A DNA stretch of 45,496 nt from a virus. This document shows, one piece after another, positions 35,364 to 42,128 of the stretch. How positions within the stretch are numbered: the stretch's first letter is position 1; every line of letters begins with the position of its first letter. Location: positions 1 to 45,496 of the IMG/VR virus record IMGVR_UViG_3300046454_000784; one strand, given 5' to 3'. The position numbers and the translations under genes were made by a program. The notes beneath the pieces are model-generated. The model was not told the origin of the DNA. It was given only the letters and a program-made list of their open reading frames with translations, and did not search any database.

Positions 35364-35557
35364 CAGGCGCGGCGCCTGTGGACAGGAACCACCTGGACTG
35401 TTGATCGGTTGATTCGGTGCGCTATGATGCGCATGGGCATAAGCACTCCCGCCAAGGGCTTGTGTCTCGGGCGGCGGTAGGTGTTGAACGCACCACCGCC
35501 GCCACCCCCATCCTTCCTCCGCATACGCCACGTCGTCAAGGCGCCCTCTTGCGTCAC
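35363..35557 (-). CDS. Small basic upstream frame of the DUF1376 gene
   Basis: A GTG-started 64-residue frame ends in a TGATG junction with the DUF1376 gene. It is Arg- and Gly-rich (MRRKDGGGGGGAFNTYRR, then MPMRIIAHRINRSTVQVVP). No Shine-Dalgarno sequence is found for the next gene, so this frame may provide translational coupling. A shorter version from the internal ATG (MRRK) is possible. The rest of the gap up to the methyltransferase region shows nothing else. Confidence 0.4.
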   Translation of the reverse strand: MTQEGALTTWRMRRKDGGGGGGAFNTYRRPRHKPLAGVLMPMRIIAHRINRSTVQVVPVHRRRA

Positions 35558-36318
35558 GGTGGCGCGCTGCTATCCAAATCAGTAGCGCCGGGCTGGCGCG
35601 CCGGCGCAGTCTCACGCCAGCGCAGGGTCCACCCGATCGTTAGGGCGCGCCGGGTGAGATGTGGTGTACCGGCGCGTCCGACGATCCGCGGCCGGCCCAG
35701 ATGAACTCGGTCCCCGAGAACGGCTCCGCGGGAGCGAAGACCAGCCACACGAAATTCTCCACGCCACCCTCGGCCTTGCCGCCATCCAGCAGGAACTGGC
35801 CAGGCGGGCACGATGGCCTGGGGAACACCGGATAGACGCGGTGGCGGATGGTCCCTGAACAGGCCCATGGCGCGCCCGGCGCCGAAGAGGAACTTCGAAT
35901 TGACGAAGAACGCCGCCTTCTGCACGCCCGGCAGCGTCACCGCCTTCCTGATGAAAGCCTCGGCGAGCTTCGCGCGGCCGTAGGGCGCATTGCAGACGAT
36001 GTTGGGGCGGTAGGGCCCCTCGAGCGGGTGCTGCAGGAAGTCCATCGTCCCCAGGAACCACGACGGGCACGAGCCCTGGATCGGATAGCGCGGCCCCAGG
36101 TGCGCCTGGTCGTACTTGGTGAGCCGGTCGCGCAGATCGCTGCCCACCGCGTCGTGGCCGTCCAGTAGGCATGCCTCGACGATGTTCCCCTGGCCGCATG
36201 CGGGGTCCCAGATGCCCCCGGTGAAATACTCAAACGTCAGGAGGAAGTGGGTCGCGCCCGGGGGCTCGACGAACCAGTCATCCTCAACTTTCGGCCACGC
36301 CGTCCTGCCTTCCGCCAT
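35554..36318 (-). CDS. SAM-dependent DNA methyltransferase (adenine-type), frameshifted
   Basis: The gene begins MAEGRTAWPKVEDDWF with AGGAGA 8 bases before the ATG. Motif I is DPACGQGN at residues 38-45, and motif IV is NAPYG at residues 110-114. This matches N6-adenine or N4-cytosine class methyltransferases (D/N-P-P-Y, here N-A-P-Y). The frame continues to 254 residues, but from about residue 158 the sequence no longer looks like a methyltransferase; the family's usual continuation lies in another frame. As written the enzyme is probably truncated. It would modify phage DNA against host restriction. Confidence 0.75.
   Translation of the reverse strand: MAEGRTAWPKVEDDWFVEPPGATHFLLTFEYFTGGIWDPACGQGNIVEACLLDGHDAVGSDLRDRLTKYDQAHLGPRYPIQGSCPSWFLGTMDFLQHPLEGPYRPNIVCNAPYGRAKLAEAFIRKAVTLPGVQKAAFFVNSKFLFGAGRAMGLFRDHPPPRLSGVPQAIVPAWPVPAGWRQGRGWRGEFRVAGLRSRGAVLGDRVHLGRPRIVGRAGTPHLTRRALTIGWTLRWRETAPARQPGATDLDSSAPP
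35640..35846 (-). pseudogene. Displaced 3' part of the methyltransferase gene
   Basis: In a different leftward frame the product runs HRVYPVFPRPSCPPGQFLLD, then GGVENFVWLVFAPAEPF, and ends HHISPGAP. RV-Y-x-x-x-x-R-P-S-x-P-P-G and the WxVF end are the normal C-terminal features of this methyltransferase family. A change of one base near 35840-35850 would join the two parts into one gene of about 225 codons. Assembly error, a real mutation and programmed frameshifting are all possible. Confidence 0.6.
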
Positions 36319-36544
36319 CGCGCTTCTCCTGCGGCCAAAACCATTGCTTCTCAGGGTTCCACCGCTTCTGCACCACGTCGAACGTCTTGCAGCCGTGCAC
36401 GAGCTCGTTCGTCGCGCGCCAGGGGATCGGACCGGCCCAGCAGTAGCCCACGCGGTAGCCGCCGGCCCGGTGGCTCTCGTTCTCCGGGATCAGGGCCAGG
36501 TTGCAGCAACGGCCGCACGGCTTGGTTTTCTTGGATCTCAACAC
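36284..36544 (-). CDS. Small Cys-containing protein of unknown function
   Basis: The 86-residue protein starts with GTG (LRSKKTKPCGRCCNL after the first residue). The CGRCC motif, with a later Cys pair (GYCWAGPIP, then GCKTF), could bind a metal. It ends with a Trp-rich section (KRWNPEKQWFWPQEKRDG) and overlaps the methyltransferase start by 35 bases. No family is recognised. Confidence 0.5.
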   Translation of the reverse strand: MLRSKKTKPCGRCCNLALIPENESHRAGGYRVGYCWAGPIPWRATNELVHGCKTFDVVQKRWNPEKQWFWPQEKRDGGRQDGVAES

Positions 36545-36560
36545 CCGGGTGGTGCTCCGG

Positions 36561-37151
36561 TCAGATCAGGGCGCCGCGGCGCGAGCCCCATAAGCGTTTA
36601 TCGAACTCCGCCGACAATACGCGGTTTCTGTAGCGCAGCAATAGGAGCCAGCCGCCCAGCGCGTCGGCGGCGTCCTTCGCGCGCGGGCCATCGGGCAGCG
36701 CCACGCCGAGCTTCTCTGCGGCGGCGACCATATCGTCCTTCGTCGCGGCGCCGAACCCGGCGAGCTCCTTCTTCACCGACTCGATGGACGTCTCGCGGCA
36801 GGGGATGCCGCGCCGGTCGCAGATCTCCTCGATGCGCACGCCGATGGGAATGGTCTTGCGCAGGGTGGCGAGGTTGTCGTTGCGTTTGTGCCAGTGGCCA
36901 TCCTTGCCCTTGTAGCGCTGGTTGAAGATCAGGACGGGCTCTTCGTAGGCAACCTCAGCGGGCCGGAAGGTATCGAGGTGCTCCCCTACCGCGTCGGCCA
37001 CCTGGCGCAGCATCTTGCCGTAATTCTCGCCGGTCTGCACGAAGCTGAACGCGCCCACCTGGGGCAGGCTCCGGCCGTCGCCGGTCGCCCATCCCAGGAA
37101 CTTCGAGCCGGGGTCGAAGAACGTGTAGCGCGGCAGCGCCTCAGTCGTCAC
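36561..37151 (-). CDS. RuvC-like Holliday junction resolvase
   Basis: The 196-residue protein starts with GTG overlapping the stop of the coiled-coil gene by 11 bases. The RNase H-like fold is suggested by FFDPGSKFLGWATGDG (Asp13), VAYEEPVLIF (Glu70/Glu71) and RAKDAADALGGWLL (Asp160/Asp163). NLATLRKTIPIGVRIEEICD and ESVKKELAGFGAATKDDMV are the usual intermediate helices of phage RuvC-like resolvases. It would cleave branched intermediates during recombination-dependent replication, before packaging. Confidence 0.8.
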   Translation of the reverse strand: MTTEALPRYTFFDPGSKFLGWATGDGRSLPQVGAFSFVQTGENYGKMLRQVADAVGEHLDTFRPAEVAYEEPVLIFNQRYKGKDGHWHKRNDNLATLRKTIPIGVRIEEICDRRGIPCRETSIESVKKELAGFGAATKDDMVAAAEKLGVALPDGPRAKDAADALGGWLLLLRYRNRVLSAEFDKRLWGSRRGALI

Positions 37152-38529
37152 TGAACCCGCCGGCCTCGGCCTGCTTGCGCTCCTGTAGCGCCTGGCGCGG
37201 CTTCTGCGCGGCGAGCTCGGCCTCCGACGCCTCGAACGGGTGCTCGTCGTAGTAGGGCAACGCGCCCGGCCGCATGGTGTCGGTCGCCGCGCCGTCGCGG
37301 TACGCCGCCTGGCGCCCGGAGGCGAACGGCTCATCGCCCGAGAGCATGTAGTGCACGCCCGCCGGGGCCGGGCCCGCGATGAACACCGACTTATCATGCG
37401 GGATCGCGTCCTCGAGCGCCTCGCCCCCGCTTCCGCCCTCCTCGGCCGCCACGCAGCGGTCGAACATGGCCGCCGCGCCAGGGTGCTCGATGTCGACCTC
37501 CTCGTCACCGAGCTCGGCGAACCAGGTCAGGAAGGCGTTCGTCTGCAGTTCGGTCCACGCGTCGGGATCGTGCGAGAAGTCGGTCCAGTCGGGCTGGGCG
37601 GCGGCGAGCTCGATCTCGACGTCCTCGATCGCCTTGGGGTTGACGTCGTCGTCGAGGGGGCCCTCGGAAGCATCATCAGGATCAACCACCTCGCCCATGC
37701 CGGGGTGCGCGATCGCCTGCAGTGCGATGCCATCATCCAGCTTTCCGAACTCGTCCTCGTATTCCCCGACCGTGATCGAGGAGTTGGGCGTTACCGGCTC
37801 AGCGCGCCGCGCCGCCTCTTCCGCCGCGACCTTCGCCGGATCCTCGCCCACGAACAGCGGCGGCGGTGGCGCGGCCGGCGCCTCCTCCTTCAGCGACTTG
37901 AGCCCGCGCGCGTTGATCTTGGTCACGTCACCGAACCCGGCCATGTACTCCTGCACGGCCTCCGGCGGCACGCCGTCGCGCTGAGGGTCGGCGAACTCGC
38001 CCAGGAGCGCCTGCTGGTAGCCCACGCCGCGCCAGTGCAGCGCTGGGCGCGCGGCCTCGGGCACGCCGGCCAGGTCGAGCTCCGCCTGCGGGCCCGCCGG
38101 CAGGCCCAGGGCCTCGCGGATCAGGCCTCTGATCTTCTCCTTGGCGATCAGGTCCGTCTTCTTCGTCTTCAGGCGCAACTCGCTATAGGCTTCGTCGTAG
38201 GTCGCCAGCGGGAACCCGGCATTCTGGATCGCCGCGCGAACCTCCTTCTTCTCGAGCGCGATGTCGCTCATCGCCGCCTTCGCCACCTCGAGGCGGTTAT
38301 CGACCGCGCGGTGGCGCGTGTGCAGCGCGATCAGGCGATCCTGCTGGCCCTGGCGGATCTCGGCGTCGGTGGGCTGGGTCTTCTTCGCCGCGGCCGGGCG
38401 GCTCTCCCCGGGCTTGGGCTTGCTCACCGCCGCGGGCTTGCGGCCGCCCGAGGACTTCGCGCCCCTGGCCTTGCGCACGGGCAGCTGATGAATGGTCGCA
38501 CCTTGGGTGTCAGCGAGTTTCCTGGCCAC
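37141..38529 (-). CDS. Coiled-coil protein with acidic C-terminal half
   Basis: The gene starts with GTG, 5 bases after AGGAGG. The 462-residue product has a basic N-terminus, then a coiled coil (DRLIALHTRHRAVDNRLEVA, then EKKEVRAAIQNAGFPLATYD). An HWRGVGYQQALLGEFADPQR segment resembles RMF-like 'GYxAGxxG' motifs of phage recombination proteins. The second half is acidic and low in complexity. Near residues 394-433 it shares the pattern Y-x-L-S-G-D-E-P-x5-Y-R/K-D-G with the RecT-like protein. Function is unknown; it heads the leftward replication block. Confidence 0.6.
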   Translation of the reverse strand: MARKLADTQGATIHQLPVRKARGAKSSGGRKPAAVSKPKPGESRPAAAKKTQPTDAEIRQGQQDRLIALHTRHRAVDNRLEVAKAAMSDIALEKKEVRAAIQNAGFPLATYDEAYSELRLKTKKTDLIAKEKIRGLIREALGLPAGPQAELDLAGVPEAARPALHWRGVGYQQALLGEFADPQRDGVPPEAVQEYMAGFGDVTKINARGLKSLKEEAPAAPPPPLFVGEDPAKVAAEEAARRAEPVTPNSSITVGEYEDEFGKLDDGIALQAIAHPGMGEVVDPDDASEGPLDDDVNPKAIEDVEIELAAAQPDWTDFSHDPDAWTELQTNAFLTWFAELGDEEVDIEHPGAAAMFDRCVAAEEGGSGGEALEDAIPHDKSVFIAGPAPAGVHYMLSGDEPFASGRQAAYRDGAATDTMRPGALPYYDEHPFEASEAELAAQKPRQALQERKQAEAGGFSDD

Positions 38530-38555
38530 GTCGGCCTCCTGGGTTTCGGCGGGAA

Positions 38556-38596
38556 TCGGTGTGTTGCCAGCCTACCTTGACGCCGCGGCGCGTCAA
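38556..38596 (-). promoter_or_regulatory. Leftward promoter interleaved with the rightward one
   Basis: Read leftward, TTGACG, a 16-base spacer and TAGGCT are followed after 6 bases by ACACCGA, then the AGGAGG and GTG of the coiled-coil gene. The rightward -35 box lies inside its spacer, so polymerase could not occupy both at once. It is the same module as elsewhere, with a slightly different initiation element. Confidence 0.5.
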
Positions 38597-38618
38597 CCTT
38601 ACGGTCACGTTACACCAC
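38577..38618 (+). promoter_or_regulatory. Sigma70-type promoter with ACACCAC initiation element (recombination operon)
   Basis: TTGACG, a 17-base spacer, TACGGT and 6 bases are followed by ACACCAC and GGGAGA, then the ATG of the gp88-like gene (leader about 18 bases). The opposite promoter's -35 box (CGTCAA on this strand) lies within the spacer. Confidence 0.6.
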
Positions 38619-38629
38619 GGGAGACAACG

Positions 38630-39442
38630 ATGGCGTTCAAGCGCCGACCCCATCATATCGACAGCGTCGCGGCGACCCTGCGCACAGGCCAGCTGCAACT
38701 GCTCTCGCCCCTCAATGAGAAGTCGCCGAAGGGCGAGGCGCAGGGCTATCTCACCGCCATGCTGTACCTGGCCCCGCACACCCTGGCTGGCGGCAAGAGC
38801 GTCTGCCCGCACTCCACCGAGGACTGCCGCGAGGGCTGCCTGTTCCACGCCGGCCGCGGCCAGACCGCGCGCGTGGCCAACGCCAGGATCCGGCGCACGC
38901 AGATGTACCTCGAGGTGCGCGAGCGCTTCATGCGCCTGCTGGTCGAAGACCTGAACATCATGCAGCACGCCGCCGACGCGAACGGCATGACGCTGGCGAT
39001 CCGGCTCAACGGGACGAGCGATATTGGGTTCGAGCGCGAGGAGCTCGACGGGCTCACCGTCTTCGACCGCTTCCCCAGGGCCCGGTTCTACGACTACACG
39101 AACTGGCCGCACCAGCACCGTCGCGTGCCCGGCAACTGGCACCTGACCTACAGCCTCGCCGACAAGACGGCCGCCGAGGGTGTGGCGCATCTGCTGGCCG
39201 GGCGCAACATCGCCGCCGTCATGCCCGACCACGACCGCGCCGAGGCGCCGGGATGGTTCATGCTGGGCGATACCGTCATCGACGTGGTCGACGGCGAGGA
39301 GCATGACCTGCGCTTCCTCGACCCGAGCCCGGCCCTGGTGATGCTCAAACCCAAGGGGCGCCTGCGCGGCGAGGGCAGCGCCATGGTGCGCCACAACCTG
39401 GTCTGGAACCTGCGCAACGCAGCGAAGGCGACGGCGGCATGA
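38630..39442 (+). CDS. Gp88-family protein (Cys-cluster protein)
   Basis: The 270-residue protein fits the phage 'gene product 88' family. KSPKGEAQGYLTAMLYLAPH is followed by CPHSTEDCREGCLFHAGRGQ with Cys59, Cys66 and Cys70, then RIRRTQMYLEVRERFMRLLV, RLNGTSDIGFE, and FPRARFYDYTNWP. The Cys cluster (CPx5CxxxCL) could hold a metal or Fe-S cluster. The biochemical role of the family is unknown. It is the first gene of the recombination operon, with GGGAGA before the ATG, and overlaps the next gene by ATGA. Confidence 0.75.
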   Translation: MAFKRRPHHIDSVAATLRTGQLQLLSPLNEKSPKGEAQGYLTAMLYLAPHTLAGGKSVCPHSTEDCREGCLFHAGRGQTARVANARIRRTQMYLEVRERFMRLLVEDLNIMQHAADANGMTLAIRLNGTSDIGFEREELDGLTVFDRFPRARFYDYTNWPHQHRRVPGNWHLTYSLADKTAAEGVAHLLAGRNIAAVMPDHDRAEAPGWFMLGDTVIDVVDGEEHDLRFLDPSPALVMLKPKGRLRGEGSAMVRHNLVWNLRNAAKATAA

Positions 39443-39762
39443 GCAGGAGGGGCTACCCGGAGACGCCCGGTTTCCAGGGCGGCCCAACGTCAGAGGCGGC
39501 GGCGGACTTCATCGAGCCCGTCGCGCCCAGCCTGCGCGAGCGGATATTGCTTGCTCTGCGCAAGCGCGACCAGACCACTTACGAACTCTCCATGACACTC
39601 GGCGCGCCCTACGAGAGCATCGGCCCGCGCACGACCGAATTGAAGCTCGCCGGCGCCATCGTCAATACCGGGCGCCGCGGGCCCTCCCGCAACCCAAGAC
39701 TGACGGCAATCGTGTGGGCGCTGACACCGGCGCCCGGAACCCAAGGAAGGCTATTTGAATGA
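39439..39762 (+). CDS. Winged-helix-like protein
   Basis: The 107-residue protein has MSRRGYPETPGFQGGPTSEA, then RERILLALRKRDQTTYELSM, then IGPRTTELKLAGAIVNTGRR. The R-G-x-P-x-x-x-G-x-Q-x-x-x-T-S-x-x-A opening followed by a winged-helix domain is common in a small phage protein family of unknown role. It may bind DNA. ATGA overlaps at both ends. Confidence 0.65.
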   Translation: MSRRGYPETPGFQGGPTSEAAADFIEPVAPSLRERILLALRKRDQTTYELSMTLGAPYESIGPRTTELKLAGAIVNTGRRGPSRNPRLTAIVWALTPAPGTQGRLFE

Positions 39763-39971
39763 CCGACACCCCCAAACCCCGCGCGTGGCGCGGCTTCGCC
39801 GCCATGGACCCCGACAAACGCCGCGAGATTGCCCGCAAGGGCGGCCAGAGCGTTCCAGCCGACCGACGCTCGTTCGCCACGCAGAAGGGCCTGGCCGCGA
39901 GCGCCGGCGCCAAGGGCGGCGCGGCGTCGCGGGGCGGCGGACGGACGAAGGGCGCCCCCGTTGCGACCTGA
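39759..39971 (+). CDS. KGG-motif (stress-type) small protein
   Basis: The 70-residue protein contains RGFAAMDPDKRREIARKGGQ, then ATQKGLAASAGAKGGAASRG. RGFAxM-D-x-x-K/R-R-x-x-I-A-x-K-G-G is the KGG motif of GsiB/YciG-type general stress proteins, which phages often carry. The protein is basic, Gly-rich and probably flexible. The next gene starts with TTG inside its last codons. Confidence 0.75.
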   Translation: MTDTPKPRAWRGFAAMDPDKRREIARKGGQSVPADRRSFATQKGLAASAGAKGGAASRGGGRTKGAPVAT

Positions 39972-41124
39972 CGGTTGCTATCTCGGCCTCCCCTTCGCCG
40001 ACTACCTGGCCGAAGGCGCGATGGGTTCGACTAAGAAGGGCACACTCTGGCTGCGCGGCGAGGGCTACTACTGGAAGTACCTCAGCCCCTTCATCCGCAA
40101 CGACGACAACCCCGAGGAGCTACTGTTCGGCGAAGCCTGCCACGCCGCGCTCCTCGAGGGCATGCACAGTTATGAGTCCCGCTACGTCGTCGAGCCGGCC
40201 AAGAAGGACTATCCCGACGCGCTCTTCACCATCCCGAAGATCAAGGCGGCGCTGAAGGACGCGGGCGTCTATCCGGCGCGCTCGAGCACGTTCACCAAGG
40301 AGGATTGGGCCGAGGCCGCCGAGCTCTACCTGCCCGACCAGCCGGTGTGGGAGAACGTGCTGGACGAGTTCAGGCGCCGGACCGGGGCTGGGCGAGACCT
40401 GAAAGCCATCGACGCCGAGGCCGACTTCGCGATCCGCGCCATGCGCGAGCTCGCCATCGGCGAATACTCCACCGACGAGATGCGCGAGCTCTTCAGCGTG
40501 GGCTCGAAGTTCCCGGTGCTGGCCGAAGTCAGCTACTTCTACACCGACGAGACCGGCATGCGGCACTGCGCCAGGTTCGACAAGCTGATCCCGCCAGCCG
40601 TCGGCGACCTGAAGACGCTGGGCGGCTGGCGCGGTAAGCCCCTGGCCAGCTACGTCGACCGCCACATCAAGGACTTCGCCTACGACGTCCAGTGCGCCGA
40701 CTACCAGATCGCGCGCCAGCACATGATGGCTGCGATCCTCGAGGACGAGAGCATCATCCACGGCGCCACCGACGAAGAGCGCGACCACCTCATCGCCATG
40801 GCCCACTACGACCAGGCCCACCACCCGAGCTTCGCCTGGGTATTTTTTCAGAAGCCGACAGCGGCCGGCATCCCGCCGGTGCTGTTCCCGGTGATCGAGC
40901 CGTGGAAGGGCCCCTACCACCTGGCCGGGTTCAGGAAGCGCGCGGCGGCGCTCGCCACCTACCGCGACTGCATGGAGCGCTTCGGTCCCGACAGGCCCTG
41001 GGGCCGCGCCGAGCCGGTGCACACGACGGTGGAGCACAAGACCGCGCCGCAGGTGCACATGAACGAGTTCGGCTGGGGACCGGAGGACGAGGCGCCGGGC
41101 GAGCGCGATCACTTCGGGGATTGA
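39961..41124 (+). CDS. PDDEXK exonuclease (RecE/exonuclease VIII-like)
   Basis: I choose a TTG start so that the typical opening RPDGCYLGLPFADYLAEGAM is retained; an ATG 60 bases later would cut it. The 387-residue product has GEACHAALLEG (conserved His in the first motif), CARFDKLIPPAVGDLKTLGG (catalytic D...D-x-K) and YDVQCADYQIARQHM (Q-Y motif), the order of the PDDEXK exonuclease VIII-like family. It probably resects double-strand ends and passes ssDNA to the RecT-like protein encoded downstream. The stop contributes to the -35 box of the next promoter. Confidence 0.82.
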   Translation: MRPDGCYLGLPFADYLAEGAMGSTKKGTLWLRGEGYYWKYLSPFIRNDDNPEELLFGEACHAALLEGMHSYESRYVVEPAKKDYPDALFTIPKIKAALKDAGVYPARSSTFTKEDWAEAAELYLPDQPVWENVLDEFRRRTGAGRDLKAIDAEADFAIRAMRELAIGEYSTDEMRELFSVGSKFPVLAEVSYFYTDETGMRHCARFDKLIPPAVGDLKTLGGWRGKPLASYVDRHIKDFAYDVQCADYQIARQHMMAAILEDESIIHGATDEERDHLIAMAHYDQAHHPSFAWVFFQKPTAAGIPPVLFPVIEPWKGPYHLAGFRKRAAALATYRDCMERFGPDRPWGRAEPVHTTVEHKTAPQVHMNEFGWGPEDEAPGERDHFGD

Positions 41125-41162
41125 ACAGCCACGCTACGGCGCGCATAGTCGCCCAACACCAC
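41121..41162 (+). promoter_or_regulatory. Internal promoter TTGAAC-N17-CATAGT with ACACCAC
   Basis: TTGAAC includes the TGA of the exonuclease gene. A 17-base spacer, CATAGT, 6 bases and ACACCAC follow, then GCGAGAGA and the ATG of the coiled-coil gene (leader about 22 bases). The geometry is the same as in four other copies. It gives extra expression of the RecT-like gene and downstream genes. Confidence 0.6.
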
Positions 41163-41177
41163 GCGAGAGACGATCCG

Positions 41178-42119
41178 ATGTCAGAAGCCACCAACCCCCG
41201 CGCCACGATGGGCGCCAATGTGCCGCCACTCGATCGCGCCGACCAGCTGCACCCGCGCCTCGAGCGCGAGTACGCCGATCTCCTGGCCGAAGTCGCCCAG
41301 GTCGAGGCCGACAGCTTCGCGCTGCCCGAGGCCCCCGAAAGCGACGAGGACACCACCAAGCTCAGCGACCACGTCATCAAGGCCAAGGGCGTCCTGAAGC
41401 GCCTTGAGGAGGCCAGGACCGACGTCGGGCGCCCCTACCTCGAGGGCCAGCGTGTCATCAACGCGTGGTTCGGCGAGGCTGGCGAACTGCTGGCCGACAA
41501 GGACACGGGCGTCGTCGCGCGCCTTACCACGCGCGTCGGCATCTACAACAAGGCGAAGGCTGTCAGGCTTGAGGCCGAGCGTCTCGCCGCCGCTCGCGAG
41601 GCCGAGCGCCGGGCCCAGGAGGCGCGCGCGGAGGAACAGCGCAAGCAGGACGAGTCCGACCGGCTGGCGCGAGAGGCCGGCGAAGCTGCCGAGCGGATCC
41701 GCAAAGCCAAGAGCCAGGAGGAGATGGAGGCCGCCGAGGCTGACATGCGCCAGCTGGACGCCCAGGCCGGGATCGCGCGCGACGCCGCCGGCTATGCAGG
41801 GAAGGCCGCGGCGAAAGCCGAGCGGCAGGCCGAGCAGAACGAGCGCGCGGCATCCGGCGCGACAGGCAACCTCTCTCGCGTGAGCGCCGGCGGCTCGACG
41901 TCCAGCGTGACGAAGTTCTGGACGCACACCATCCTCGACGCCGACGCGCTGATGGCCAGCCTGGGCCCGCTGGGCCCCTTCCTGGGCAACGGCGTCATCA
42001 TGGAAGCCCTGGCGCGCGCGGTGCGCGAAGCCGCTGCCGCCGGCCGCGCCGACAAGCTGGTGCTGCCCGGCTGCCGCGTGTTCCAAGATTCCAAAACCAA
42101 CATCAGCGCCAGGCGCTAG
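41178..42119 (+). CDS. Coiled-coil recombination-associated protein
   Basis: The 313-residue protein has an N-terminal helical part (TTKLSDHVIKAKGVLKRLEE, then WFGEAGELLADKDTGVVARL). A long Arg/Glu/Ala coiled coil spans about residues 120-225 (AAREAERRAQEARAEEQRKQ). The C-terminal domain reads VTKFWTHTILDADALMASLG, then KLVLPGCRVFQDSK. The F-W-x-x-x-I-x-D-x-D pattern with a final L-P-G-x-R-V/I-F is widespread in proteins encoded between phage exonuclease and RecT/Erf genes. A structural or loading role in recombination is inferred. Confidence 0.65.
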   Translation: MSEATNPRATMGANVPPLDRADQLHPRLEREYADLLAEVAQVEADSFALPEAPESDEDTTKLSDHVIKAKGVLKRLEEARTDVGRPYLEGQRVINAWFGEAGELLADKDTGVVARLTTRVGIYNKAKAVRLEAERLAAAREAERRAQEARAEEQRKQDESDRLAREAGEAAERIRKAKSQEEMEAAEADMRQLDAQAGIARDAAGYAGKAAAKAERQAEQNERAASGATGNLSRVSAGGSTSSVTKFWTHTILDADALMASLGPLGPFLGNGVIMEALARAVREAAAAGRADKLVLPGCRVFQDSKTNISARR

Positions 42120-42128
42120 GAGAAGACC

